The translations under genes and the position numbers were made by a program. Positions 16,121 to 24,797 of a stretch of 64,000 nt of DNA are shown here, in pieces. Under the pieces are notes generated by a model. That model was given only the letters and a program-made list of their open reading frames with translations. It had not been told where the DNA came from and searched no databases. The DNA comes from Streptomyces zaomyceticus (lineage in GTDB: Bacteria > Actinomycetota > Actinomycetes > Streptomycetales > Streptomycetaceae), in the NCBI RefSeq assembly GCF_014656215.1, contig NZ_BNBZ01000022.1, forward strand, positions 1 to 64,000, written 5' to 3'. The number at the start of each line of letters is the position of its first letter. Positions within the stretch are counted from its first letter, which is position 1.

Positions 16121-19100
16121 ATGGCGACTCTCTCCTCCGATCAGTCAGCTCAGGTGCCGCGTCCCTCGCTCGGTGCCCGGGTGGACCTCAGTGCTCTTGA
16201 TTCTTCGGTGTTCTCCAAGCTGCTGGAGAAGGCGCACGAGGCCCGGCACCTCACGCCGGAGCTGGCTGCCGAGGCGGCCGTCCGTGCTGGAAACGGCCAG
16301 CTGGGTGTGAAGGAGCTACGGTTGCTCCTCCTCCAGTTCAAGGGGCCGCGCCTCGCCGAGCAGGCGAGGGCGGCGGCCTGGACGGTGGTAGGGGCGAGGC
16401 CAGAGCTCGCGACGTCGTTGTTGCACTCGCACGCCCAGGACACTGGCGTCCCGACTGCCCTCGTGGTGCGAGACCTGAATACCGGTGGTCCTGAACTGTT
16501 CGTCGTGCAGGCCGGCTGGCGTGACCAGGGTCGGCAACTCCACGGCGCTGCAGCAACCCGCGGGACGAAGAAGGCAGCGCTGCAGGCAGCTGCCGTGAGC
16601 CTGCTTGGTCACATGTCCGGCTGCGAGCCGGTGGAGCAGCGCGACTTCGCCGAGAAGGGCTGGCAGTCGGCGGCCCGCTACTCGGCCGGCTCGGCGATGG
16701 CAGCCGCTGACCCGAACTTTGCATCTCGGCTGCTCGTCGCTCTCGCGCAGCCGGTCGTGGCCCCGGCCGTGGTTGCGGAGGTAGCCACACGGATCGCTGC
16801 GGGTGCGCTGATCCCGCGAGATCTTCATGCCGTGCTCTTCGACGCCGCGTCCTCTGCCTGGGATCCGGCCCGTAAGGCGGTGCTGTGCGCTGCTGCCGAG
16901 ACACCTGGGGCCGCGGTCGCTGTGCTGACGCTGTATCACTCTGTGCGCAATCAACCTGTCCCAGTGTTCAAAGAGGAGCAGAAGCCCGGAGACGCGGTGC
17001 TGTTCCGGTCTCACGTCACGTACGTCACCGATGGCGAGACGGCGACCGTGACCGGTCCGTGGCGCAGCAACAAGCGCGACGCCCGTGGCGTGGTCGCACT
17101 GCGCGTTCTGTCCGATCTCGCGGGTCTGCCCGTCGAGATTCCCCTGCCGAGGCAGCAGCAAGCGCCTGCTCCGGCTGCCAAGACGGCCGCTCTCGGCGCG
17201 CAGGATCGGCTCCTTGTGATGCAGGAGGGTGGTGTCATCAGCGAGTTGGCCTTCAAAGAGCAGCCGAGCATCACGGGGCTGGAGCCCTTGTTCGTGTGTG
17301 TGGCCGCCTGCGTCAGCAACGGGCAGGTGCTCTCGGGCACCGGCCGTAGCGTGGGAAGGTCCGGCGCCCGTCTTGAAGCGGCGAAGCACCTGCTCAGTGA
17401 GTGGAAGCGGACGAAGGCGCCCGCACTCCCGGTTTGGCCGGGACAGGGCAGCGTACCTGCGTTCAATGAGATGACTGCCCTCCAGGTGTTGAACCAGCTC
17501 AAACAGAAGGGCCGGATCTCCAAGTTGGTCATCGGTGATCCCCGGCTCGAGCCCGGGGCCGGATATCTCGCGACTGTCAGGTGCCGGGTCGCCGGACAGG
17601 ACCTGCGGGCGGAGGCGGCCGGAGCGGCGAAGCGGCCGGCCCAGCGAAACGCGGCGAAAGCTATGTTGGAGCTGCTGGCCGCGCCCCCCAGCATCCCGCC
17701 GCAAGCTGCTGAGCCGGAGCCGGATATCCACGACGACCGCGTGAGGCATGGGCCCGCTGGACCGGTCGCCGGAGCCGACGACATCACCGCGGCAGCGGCT
17801 TCCCTGGCGGCCCTGTTGCGGCAGGGAGCGGAACTCACCATCGACATCCAGGGCGGAAGTGCACGATTCCTGCTGTACAGCGCTGATGGCTTGCCCATGC
17901 AGGAGATGCCCCATCGGCCGATCCGCCCCATCACAGCCGCGCTGGTCCTGCCGAACACGGGAGCCGCGATCCGGGTCCAGCTCGTGGAGTGCTGGCACGT
18001 CCCGCTGCGTTTGCTGGCCAACGTGATCGCCTTGGAGGAGGAACGCGGCAAGGAGGCGCATTCAGTCAGCGTGTGGCGACAGGTGATCCGTCTCGGGCTG
18101 GCCGTCGCGGCCGACGGCCGCGTCTACCCCGAGCTGGCCGACGACGGGACGGACGTGTGGCGAGCCGGTCCGTTGACTGCCGAAGAGGAAGAGTGGGTGG
18201 GGCGACTCGCCGATGCCATGGTGCCGCCGGCGCACTGCGGCATGGTCACCGACACGAAACCGCACCGACTGTGGTCCCCGAGAACCGCGGTCCTCGCCGG
18301 AATCGACACGGTCGCCGAGGCGATGCTCCGCGGCCCGGGTACGTCGACCGTGCTCGGCCACGGGCCGTTTACAGGGTCGGTTCCCCAGCCCCAGCACACG
18401 CCAGCCCTCGTCCAGTGGGGCGACGCTCTGCGGGACGGAGAGGGCGCCGAGGCGCTGGAGCTGGTTCTGTCGGTCCGCGCCCCCCAGAAGGACAGCCCGG
18501 ACGACACCGAGCTCCTCTGGGCAGACCTCCGTCTTCGCATGCCGGATGCTTCGACGGTCCATGAACGGAACTGGCGCCCTGCTGCGGACATCGCCTCCGA
18601 CCCTCAGCTCGTTGCCCTCCTGCGCCGCCGGCTGCGTCACATCGCCGCCGAGTGGGCACCCGCCGAACGGCTCCTGGAAAGGCCCGCCCCTGACACCTTC
18701 ACTCTGCGAGCGGCTGAGGCCGTTCTTCTGAGAGGACAAGCCGCCCAACAGCTGGAACGGGCAGGGCTGCGTGTGGAGTGGCACCACAAATGGACAGACC
18801 GGCTACGTACCCGTGCGGTGCTGGAGCGCCGCCCGGCAGCCCCAGCCTCCGCAGCGCGCCCCCGGTTCGCCCTGGACGATGTACTCGACGGACGCTGGCA
18901 GCTGTCGGTGGCCGGCGGCGACCTGTCCGACAGCGAGATGGACGACCTCGCGAAGACCTCCGTGCCGCTGGCGAAGGTCCGTAACCAGTGGGTGCTTGTC
19001 GACGAGGAGACAGCCCAGCGGGCAGGACACCGCGTGATGCCGCCCGTCGCCGCTGACCAGGCGCTGAGGGCCACCCTGACCGGCCAGATCAACATCGACG

Positions 19101-20638
19101 GCACCACCTTCGACTGCGAGCCAGCGGGCGACCTCGCCGAACTCGTGGACTTCCTGCGCGCCGGCTCACGAAGCGCACCAGTGAACTCACCCCACGGGCT
19201 GTCGGCCACTATGCGCGACTACCAGAAGCTCGGCCTCGCCTGGCTGGCGAACACCACCGACGCTGGCTTCGGAGCCCTCCTCGCCGACGACATGGGACTC
19301 GGAAAGTCCCTGACCGCCCTCGCGCTCCACCTGCACCGCCGCGACGGTGCGCGTCGGCCTACTGGGCCCTCCCTGATCGTGTGTCCCGCTTCCATGGTGA
19401 TCAACTGGGAACGTGAGGTACAGCGGTTCGCCCCCACGGTGCCCACCGTCCGCTACCACGGCCCGGACCGCACCCTGGACGGCACGACGCACCGCACCGT
19501 GGTGATCACCACGTACGAGACCATCCGCCGCGACATCGACGTCCTCGTCGCGCACCCCTTCGACCTCGTCATCGCCGACGAAGCGCAGCTGATCAAGAAC
19601 CACCGGACCGGTACGGCCATGGCCATGCGACGCCTCCAGTCCCAGATCCGCATCGCCCTGTCCGGGACCCCCGTCGAGAACAACCTCAACGACGCCTGGT
19701 CTCTGATGGACTGGCTCAACCCCGGCCTGTTCGGAGCGCTGCGAACTTTCCGGGAGCAGTTCGGCAAGCCGATCGAAGCCAACATCACCGACACCGAGCT
19801 GACCGACCGCCTCAGTGGCCTCCTTAAAGCCTTCATGCTCCGCCGGCGCAAGAGTGACCCCGGAGTCCTGCCCGAACTCCCGCCCAAGGTCCACAGCCCG
19901 CGAATCGTCACACTGACGCCCGAGCAGGCGGCCCTATACCAGCACGTCGCCGACGAAACGCTCCGTGAGATCCGTGCCGCTGAAGGCATCGCGCGCAAGG
20001 GTCTCCTGCTCAAGCTCTTCGACCAGCTGCAGAAGATCTGCAACGCGCCCGAGCACTTCCTGGACGAACCGCTCGGCGATGCCTACGACCCCGAACAGGC
20101 TGCCGCCCGATCCGGCAAGCTCGCGGCCCTCGACGACCTCCTGCCCATCCTCCGCAACCCGGACGAGTCCTGCCTCATCTTCACCCGATACCGGGCGATG
20201 GCGCACCGCCTCGTCCATCACCTGCAACGCCACGGCATCAACACGCTCTACTTCAGCGGCGACATCTCCGCCGGCCGCGACCGCCAGCGCATTATCGACA
20301 CCTTCCAAAACCGCCCCGGCCAAACCATGGTCATCACCGTCAAGGCCGGCGGCACCGGCCTCACGCTCACCCAGGCCAGCCACGTGATCCTCTTCGACCG
20401 CCCCTGGAACCCAGCCAAGGAAAGCCAGGCCATCGATCGAGCGCACCGCCTCGGCCAGACCCGCACCGTCACCGTCCACCAGCTCACCACCGAGAACACC
20501 CTGGAAGACCGTGTCGACGAACTCCTCCGCCACAAACGCGCCCTGGCTGACGCCATCCTCACCAGCGACAGCTCCGCCCTCAGCGAGCTGACCGACGGCG
20601 AAATCTGCGAGCTGATCGCGCTGGGAGCTCGACGATGA
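16121..20638 (+). CDS. SNF2-family ATPase with N-terminal dsRBD-like repeats
   Basis: A 1505-residue Swi2/Snf2 translocase. The C-terminal motor has motif I DDMGLGKS (1056-1063), motif II DEAQ (1153-1156), motif III SGTPVENN (1181-1188) and motif VI QAIDRAHRLGQTR (1436-1448). Before it lies the SNF2-associated segment (WQLSVAGGDLSDSEMDDLAK, about 926-945), also present in the chromosomal paralogue at 35477-38548. Unlike that protein, it has some 470 extra N-terminal residues with four segments resembling double-stranded-RNA-binding domains: about 110-165 (ending GTKKAALQAAAVSLLGHM), 276-335, 372-428 and 450-520 (ending AKRPAQRNAAKAMLELL). Each reads as strands followed by a basic, Ala-rich helix. 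The repeat assignment is by eye. The stop overlaps the SWIM gene start (ATGA), implying coupled translation. Confidence 0.85.
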   Translation: MATLSSDQSAQVPRPSLGARVDLSALDSSVFSKLLEKAHEARHLTPELAAEAAVRAGNGQLGVKELRLLLLQFKGPRLAEQARAAAWTVVGARPELATSLLHSHAQDTGVPTALVVRDLNTGGPELFVVQAGWRDQGRQLHGAAATRGTKKAALQAAAVSLLGHMSGCEPVEQRDFAEKGWQSAARYSAGSAMAAADPNFASRLLVALAQPVVAPAVVAEVATRIAAGALIPRDLHAVLFDAASSAWDPARKAVLCAAAETPGAAVAVLTLYHSVRNQPVPVFKEEQKPGDAVLFRSHVTYVTDGETATVTGPWRSNKRDARGVVALRVLSDLAGLPVEIPLPRQQQAPAPAAKTAALGAQDRLLVMQEGGVISELAFKEQPSITGLEPLFVCVAACVSNGQVLSGTGRSVGRSGARLEAAKHLLSEWKRTKAPALPVWPGQGSVPAFNEMTALQVLNQLKQKGRISKLVIGDPRLEPGAGYLATVRCRVAGQDLRAEAAGAAKRPAQRNAAKAMLELLAAPPSIPPQAAEPEPDIHDDRVRHGPAGPVAGADDITAAAASLAALLRQGAELTIDIQGGSARFLLYSADGLPMQEMPHRPIRPITAALVLPNTGAAIRVQLVECWHVPLRLLANVIALEEERGKEAHSVSVWRQVIRLGLAVAADGRVYPELADDGTDVWRAGPLTAEEEEWVGRLADAMVPPAHCGMVTDTKPHRLWSPRTAVLAGIDTVAEAMLRGPGTSTVLGHGPFTGSVPQPQHTPALVQWGDALRDGEGAEALELVLSVRAPQKDSPDDTELLWADLRLRMPDASTVHERNWRPAADIASDPQLVALLRRRLRHIAAEWAPAERLLERPAPDTFTLRAAEAVLLRGQAAQQLERAGLRVEWHHKWTDRLRTRAVLERRPAAPASAARPRFALDDVLDGRWQLSVAGGDLSDSEMDDLAKTSVPLAKVRNQWVLVDEETAQRAGHRVMPPVAADQALRATLTGQINIDGTTFDCEPAGDLAELVDFLRAGSRSAPVNSPHGLSATMRDYQKLGLAWLANTTDAGFGALLADDMGLGKSLTALALHLHRRDGARRPTGPSLIVCPASMVINWEREVQRFAPTVPTVRYHGPDRTLDGTTHRTVVITTYETIRRDIDVLVAHPFDLVIADEAQLIKNHRTGTAMAMRRLQSQIRIALSGTPVENNLNDAWSLMDWLNPGLFGALRTFREQFGKPIEANITDTELTDRLSGLLKAFMLRRRKSDPGVLPELPPKVHSPRIVTLTPEQAALYQHVADETLREIRAAEGIARKGLLLKLFDQLQKICNAPEHFLDEPLGDAYDPEQAAARSGKLAALDDLLPILRNPDESCLIFTRYRAMAHRLVHHLQRHGINTLYFSGDISAGRDRQRIIDTFQNRPGQTMVITVKAGGTGLTLTQASHVILFDRPWNPAKESQAIDRAHRLGQTRTVTVHQLTTENTLEDRVDELLRHKRALADAILTSDSSALSELTDGEICELIALGARR

Positions 20639-21519
20639 ACCACACCAACCTCTGGGCCGACCACTTCGGCACTGCCGCGAGCGTCGCCATCGCCGACCAG
20701 GAAACCTTCCTTGCCGGCCGAGCGGACCTGGACGAGCGAGGCATCGAGCGCTTCCTGATCTCACCCGGACGTATCTCCGGCCTGGTGACCGCACGCAACA
20801 CAGGCGCGGAGCTCCATGCCGCCATCACGCTGCCGGTCCTCACCTCCGACCAGGCGGCCAACCTCGGAACAGCAACGCCCCAGTGCGGGCACCACGAAGC
20901 CGACGACGCCGCACTGCCCGACTGTATGGCCGAGCCAGCCCACATTGGCGGAGTGAACCTTCTCCCCGATCCCGCTCAACTCAGCTTCGCCTGTACCTGC
21001 CCGGCCACCTCCGCTTGCCGTCACGCAGCCGCGCTCGCCCATGCATTCCTCGACCGGCTACGCACCCACCCAGGGGACCTCGCCGTCCTGCGCGGCCTGC
21101 GTCAGCCCTCTCTCCCTGCCCAGGACATCCCCGCCGCGGACACGAGCGCCGGCACCAGAACGAAGACCCGGCTCTCGGCACACCACGCCTGGACCTGGTT
21201 TCGGGAATGCACTGACCTGCCTTCCATCCCCAACTACTTGCCCTCGCTCTCCAACGAGCCGCCCAGCCCCGCAGCCTGGCTTCCGCCACCCCCGCCCGCA
21301 CCCACCAGCGAGCACCTGCACGCCCTCGTCAACGATGCCGCGACCTGTGCCACGGACTTCCTCCGCAGCGGAGCCCCGTTGGAGTGCGCCTGGGACACAG
21401 ACGCCATCCGTCTCGCCTCCCGAATTCCACACATCCGCATCTCAGACGTCGCCGACCGCCTGGGACTCGACATCGGGGAGCTACGCGACCGGATCACAGC
21501 GACCCGCACGTCGAGGTAA
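20635..21519 (+). CDS. SWIM zinc-finger protein, partner of the SNF2 ATPase
   Basis: 294 residues, ATG overlapping the SNF2 stop. SWIM motif Cys120-x-Cys122-x5-Cys128-x-His130 (CTCPATSACRH), followed by AAALAHAFLDRL. The N-terminal region (FLISPGRISGLVTARN) parallels the corresponding part of the chromosomal SWIM protein at 34101-35480. SWIM fingers bind DNA or proteins; tight pairing with a SNF2 motor suggests a targeting or regulatory subunit. C-terminal 80 residues are Pro-rich, then a short helical domain ending in a possible helix-turn-helix (IRISDVADRLGLDIGELRDR). Confidence 0.8.
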   Translation: MNHTNLWADHFGTAASVAIADQETFLAGRADLDERGIERFLISPGRISGLVTARNTGAELHAAITLPVLTSDQAANLGTATPQCGHHEADDAALPDCMAEPAHIGGVNLLPDPAQLSFACTCPATSACRHAAALAHAFLDRLRTHPGDLAVLRGLRQPSLPAQDIPAADTSAGTRTKTRLSAHHAWTWFRECTDLPSIPNYLPSLSNEPPSPAAWLPPPPPAPTSEHLHALVNDAATCATDFLRSGAPLECAWDTDAIRLASRIPHIRISDVADRLGLDIGELRDRITATRTSR

Positions 21520-21729
21520 CGGGAGAACGAGGGACGGAGACCGCAGTCTGGGATGGCTTCATGAAAATCCAATAGCCCATCCATCACGAGAGCCCGGCGG
21601 CAGCGGCCGATCTGGACGCAGTAGTCGTCGACTTGGGCGGCCTCGGATGCAGAGGCGGCTGGAAGGCTGTCTGGAAATATCCCTCCGTTCGAGAGCGTTA
21701 CCGCTCGGCAATCACGAGCGCGGAGGTGG

Positions 21730-22611
21730 CTGGACCTGAAACTGTTCGACACGGCAAACGGCGTGACCGAGGTCACGCCGTGGCTGGCTGAGACTGAGGC
21801 CGATGTGCAGGCGCTCGTCGAGAGCGCGATGGAGCCCATGCTCGGGGTCCGCTTTCTGGCCACCGAGTACAACACCGGCCCCGTCCACGGCGGGCGCATC
21901 GACTCGCTCGGGCTGGACGAGAACGGCTCGCCGGTGATCGTCGAGTACAAGCGGGCGACCGACCCGGGTGTCCTGTCGCAGGGCCTGTTCTACGTGGCCT
22001 GGCTGATGGACCACCGGGAGGAGTTCGAGGCCCTGGTCCGCGAGCGGCTCGGACTGGCGGCAGCCGCCGGCGTCCTGTGGAGCACGCCCAGGCTGATCTG
22101 CGTGGCCGGCGGCTTCACGCGCTACGACCTGCACGCGGTGCGCGAGCACCGCCGGTCCATCGACCTCGTGCGCTACACCATGCTCGGCGAGCACCACATC
22201 GCGCTGGAGACGGTCGCGTCGGTCGCTGCCCAGGGCAGCGGGACGCGGCGGCAGAGCCTGCGCGGCGGACGGGGCACGTCACCGCGCCGGCGGACCGACG
22301 CCATGGCAGAGCTCGAGGCCGTGGTCGACGAGACGCTGCTCGGGCTGGGCGAGGGCGTGACGAAGGTCGAGCGCAAGCAGTACGACGCCTACCAGCGACT
22401 GCGGAACTTCGCCTGCGTCACCGGACGGCAGGACAAGCTGCTGGTGTACCTCAAGGTCGCGCCGGCCACGGTGGAACTCGTGCCGGGCTTCACTCGGGAC
22501 GTGACCGGGCTGGGCCATCACGGCACGGGCGACCTGGAGGTCCAGCTGCGCTCCGAGAAGGACGTGGAGCGGGCACTGGAGCTGTTCCGGCTGTCGTACG
22601 CCGCGGCGTAG
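21730..22611 (+). CDS. NucS-like PD-(D/E)xK domain protein with DUF5655-type tail
   Basis: About 290 residues. The N-terminal half has GRIDSLGLDENGSPVIVEYKR, the D...E-x-K pattern of a restriction-endonuclease-like fold, and FLATEYNTGPVHGGRID typical of the family; the C-terminal half (YDAYQRLRNFACV, DKLLVYLKV, EVQLRSEKDVERALELF) matches DUF5655. Family members begin with a DLKLF segment, which here is read as LDLKLFDTANG from 21730, yet the first standard start in frame is GTG 21763. A CTG start at 21730, eight nt after the start of GGAGG, or a lost start codon are both possible. Nuclease activity is unproven. Confidence 0.7.
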   Translation: MDLKLFDTANGVTEVTPWLAETEADVQALVESAMEPMLGVRFLATEYNTGPVHGGRIDSLGLDENGSPVIVEYKRATDPGVLSQGLFYVAWLMDHREEFEALVRERLGLAAAAGVLWSTPRLICVAGGFTRYDLHAVREHRRSIDLVRYTMLGEHHIALETVASVAAQGSGTRRQSLRGGRGTSPRRRTDAMAELEAVVDETLLGLGEGVTKVERKQYDAYQRLRNFACVTGRQDKLLVYLKVAPATVELVPGFTRDVTGLGHHGTGDLEVQLRSEKDVERALELFRLSYAAA

Positions 22612-22697
22612 CGCTTGGCGGGGCGGGGATCTCGGTGGTGGAGGTGCCTTTCGACGGAGGGGCGGGGAGTGGCGGTGGTGTCGTCCATCCTCCGCAG

Positions 22698-22724
22698 GAT
22701 CCCCGGTTTCGGAAACCGGGGATC
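22698..22724. repeat. Palindrome copy A (shared with 26825-26861)
   Basis: Perfect palindrome, arms GATCCCCGGTTTC around a central G, 27 nt. The same 27 nt occur on the opposite strand inside 26825-26861. Both copies are followed, in the same reading direction, by a short AT-rich stretch (TATATT here, TATATA there). It lies between the nuclease and the convergent flavin-type oxidase gene and may also act as a terminator. Confidence 0.75.
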
Positions 22725-22761
22725 TTCGCCTATATTGCGCCCGCGCCGAGGCCGGGCGGGG

Positions 22762-23178
22762 TCACCAGTCGGAAGGCTTGGTGGGTCCCAGGGCGCGGGT
22801 GACGGTGATCTCGATGACGACCCGGTTGGGATTCACGCGCGGGATCTTGTACCGCTCGGTGTACCGGCGCTCGGCGTCGGCGACGGCGGCGGGGTCGTCC
22901 TTGATGACGGCGGTGCCTTCGAGGGTGGACCAGCGTCGGCCTTCGGCCTGGCTCACGTTGACGCGGGCTTCGCCCCCGGCGGCCAGGGCGGCGCGGACGT
23001 TGCGGACCTTCTTGTTGCTGCCGTCGGTGATGACGCGGGCGATCCGCGTCTCGGGGTCGTAGGTGACGCCGACCGGGGTGGTGTGCGGGGAGCCGTCGGG
23101 GCGGAGGGTGGTCAGAAAGCAGGTCCGGCGCTCCTGCCAGAACAGGTCCCCATCGGTGGGAAGGGGGGCGGTGTCCAA
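22762..23178 (-). CDS. Pyridoxamine 5'-phosphate oxidase-like split-barrel protein
   Basis: 138 residues of the FMN/F420-binding split-barrel family. Typical pattern: CFLTTLRPDGSPHTTPVGV, then ARVITDGSNKKVRNVRAALA, RVNVSQAEGRRWSTLEGTAVI and a C-terminal RVVIEITVTRALG. Likely an F420- or flavin-dependent reductase of small molecules. Start taken at TTG 23178, with GAGGAG nine nt upstream; the in-frame extension to 23349 is Arg/Pro-rich and unlikely coding. Confidence 0.75.
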   Translation of the reverse strand: MDTAPLPTDGDLFWQERRTCFLTTLRPDGSPHTTPVGVTYDPETRIARVITDGSNKKVRNVRAALAAGGEARVNVSQAEGRRWSTLEGTAVIKDDPAAVADAERRYTERYKIPRVNPNRVVIEITVTRALGPTKPSDW

Positions 23179-23358
23179 CGGTCGGTCTCCTCGGTGCGAT
23201 GGCTCGGACGCCGGAACGACGCCCTGCGGGTCGCTTCGACCGTAACGCGGAGCTATCCGCATCAGAGGGTCAGGTGCTGCGGCCGAGCGAGGTCGGGGGA
23301 GGAATCGAAGGCGGCTTCGAGATGAGCGAGGGACGCGAGGCCGGGACACACCTCGGAC

Positions 23359-23685
23359 CTACTGGTCCCGATCCTCAGCGGAGGACGGCTTCCGGTGCCG
23401 GCCGCGTCCCTCGTCCATGGCAGGCCGGTCCCACTCGGCAGGCTTCTCCTGCATGGGCGGCGGCGGATACAACAGGGCCTTCGCGGCAGCCAAGTCCTCG
23501 ACGACGCCGACAACCATCCACTCGCTACCGGTCCACTCCTCGATCGCTCTCGGGGCCTCGGGGTCCACGTGGGCCCCACGATGAGGGCCGTCACCGAGCG
23601 GCACCGCGCGCCGCCTGCCCTTCGAGGCGGCCTGGCGTGCATCGCGCCAGCGAGCCCACTCCTCCAGCGGTTCGTCATCCTGCAT
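23359..23685 (-). CDS. Small acidic Streptomyces protein (DUF6087-like)
   Basis: 108 residues from ATG 23685. Sequence MQDDEPLEEWARWRDARQAA, RRRAVPLGDGPHRGAHVDP and APRAIEEWTGSEWMVVGVV recalls a small actinobacterial family I know as DUF6087; function unknown. Ribosome site is poor, and an ATG at 23802 in frame is an alternative. Ends in a charged tail. Confidence 0.55.
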   Translation of the reverse strand: MQDDEPLEEWARWRDARQAASKGRRRAVPLGDGPHRGAHVDPEAPRAIEEWTGSEWMVVGVVEDLAAAKALLYPPPPMQEKPAEWDRPAMDEGRGRHRKPSSAEDRDQ

Positions 23686-23918
23686 CCGGGCATCGTGACC
23701 GAGGTACGGGCCGGGCCGCCACCCTGTCCCCCGCACGGGTGATGGCCGAAGGTAGAACGCGCCCGGCGGTCGGCATCCTGTGGGCAGGATGACGTGATCC
23801 ATTCAGCCCGGTCCGGCCAGCCGGGGCGAAGTGGAACAACACGGTCAGCCGCACGTGTTCGCATCTCCTCAGGGCAGACGGACACCCGGCGGTCACTCAT
23901 TGAGCTGAGGAAGGTCTG

Positions 23919-24254
23919 ATGGCAGGCACCGAGACGAGCGCTGGAGACGGCAAGTCGGTGCGGGACCGGATCCCGCAGATCATCCGGAATGAGGGAGCCG
24001 ATCCGGTTACCTATGTCGCAGGGGCCGAGGAGTACCGGGCCCGGCTGCGGGAGAAGCTGCGTGAGGAGGTCGCGGAGCTCCTGGACGCGGATGAAGGGTC
24101 GGCGCCCGGCGAGCTGGCCGACGTGGCGGAGGTGCTGCTCGCGCTTGCCGCTGATCTCGGCCTCAGCCCGGAACAGCTGGAAGCGATCCGCGTTGCGAAG
24201 GCAGGCGAGCGAGGCAGCTTCGCCGGACGGATCGTCTGGATGGGTAACCGCTGA
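23919..24254 (+). CDS. MazG-like nucleoside triphosphate pyrophosphohydrolase
   Basis: 111 residues of the all-alpha NTP pyrophosphatase superfamily (phosphoribosyl-ATP pyrophosphohydrolase-like). Signature VRDRIPQIIRNEG at 14-26, then the metal-binding helix EEVAELLDADE and ELADVAEVLLALA with Glu/Asp spaced EExxE...ExxD. Would hydrolyse (d)NTPs or modified nucleotides to the monophosphate. Often found singly in Streptomyces; such enzymes can be housekeeping or linked to phage defence. AAGG lies before the ATG. Confidence 0.75.
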   Translation: MAGTETSAGDGKSVRDRIPQIIRNEGADPVTYVAGAEEYRARLREKLREEVAELLDADEGSAPGELADVAEVLLALAADLGLSPEQLEAIRVAKAGERGSFAGRIVWMGNR

Positions 24255-24344
24255 TACAAGGGGCTGGCCACTGACGTCCACAGCAGGGGCCGTGAAGCCG
24301 GCTCGTCGTATTCACGCAGCGGCTGAATCGGGGCAGAGAGTAGT

Positions 24345-24590
24345 TCAGGCGTGGCAGGTGGGGGACAGCCCGAGCCAGCCGGGGGTGGGCGGCCCGGAGA
24401 CCTCGCCGAAGTACAGCACCATGGTCTGGCGCCAGCGTTCGACGGCGGCGCGGTCGGCCATGAAGCCGACGAACTCGCGGGTGTGGGCGTTGGGGACGTC
24501 CCAGATGCCCTGCCCCGCGGGGGTAACGTCGGTGCGAAATACGGTGCCGCCGCCCGTCGGGGACTCCGGCTGGATGGCGGCTGGGCGGGG
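24345..24590 (-). pseudogene. Start-less coding remnant, unknown family
   Basis: The minus strand from about 24590 to the TGA at 24347-24345 reads GTVFRTDVTPAGQGIWDVPN, AHTREFVGFMADRAAVERWR and QTMVLYFGEVSGPP with convincing codon use and amino-acid composition, but no ATG, GTG or TTG with a ribosome site opens it. It looks like the last about 70 residues of a truncated gene. I do not recognise the family. Confidence 0.4.
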
Positions 24591-24644
24591 CGGTCGAGGA
24601 CGACGAGTTCGCCGGCTCAGTGCGTCAGTCGGAAGGGGGCCAGC

Positions 24645-24759
24645 GGTGAGCGGGCGATACCGGAGTCGCGAGGGGGACGCGGCGGCGGCCCGGGAGCTGG
24701 ACCGGCTCTCGGAGCGGCTTCACTGTGTGGGACTTCGTCGAGTCGTCGCCAGTGGCCTT
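24645..24759 (+). other. Possible small gene cut by the insertion sequence
   Basis: From GTG 24645 the frame reads MSGRYRSREGDAAAARELDR and LSERLHCVGL, helical and Arg/Glu-rich, then runs into the left end of the insertion sequence at about 24760. It may be the head of a gene truncated by insertion. Confidence 0.3.
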
Positions 24760-24797
24760 GAGCGTGTCTCTTTGATCGGTTGGTCAGTTGATCGGAT

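Noticed and set aside
16006..16200. 64-residue frame overlapping the SNF2 start
   Set aside because: Starts without a ribosome site and collides with the better supported SNF2 start.
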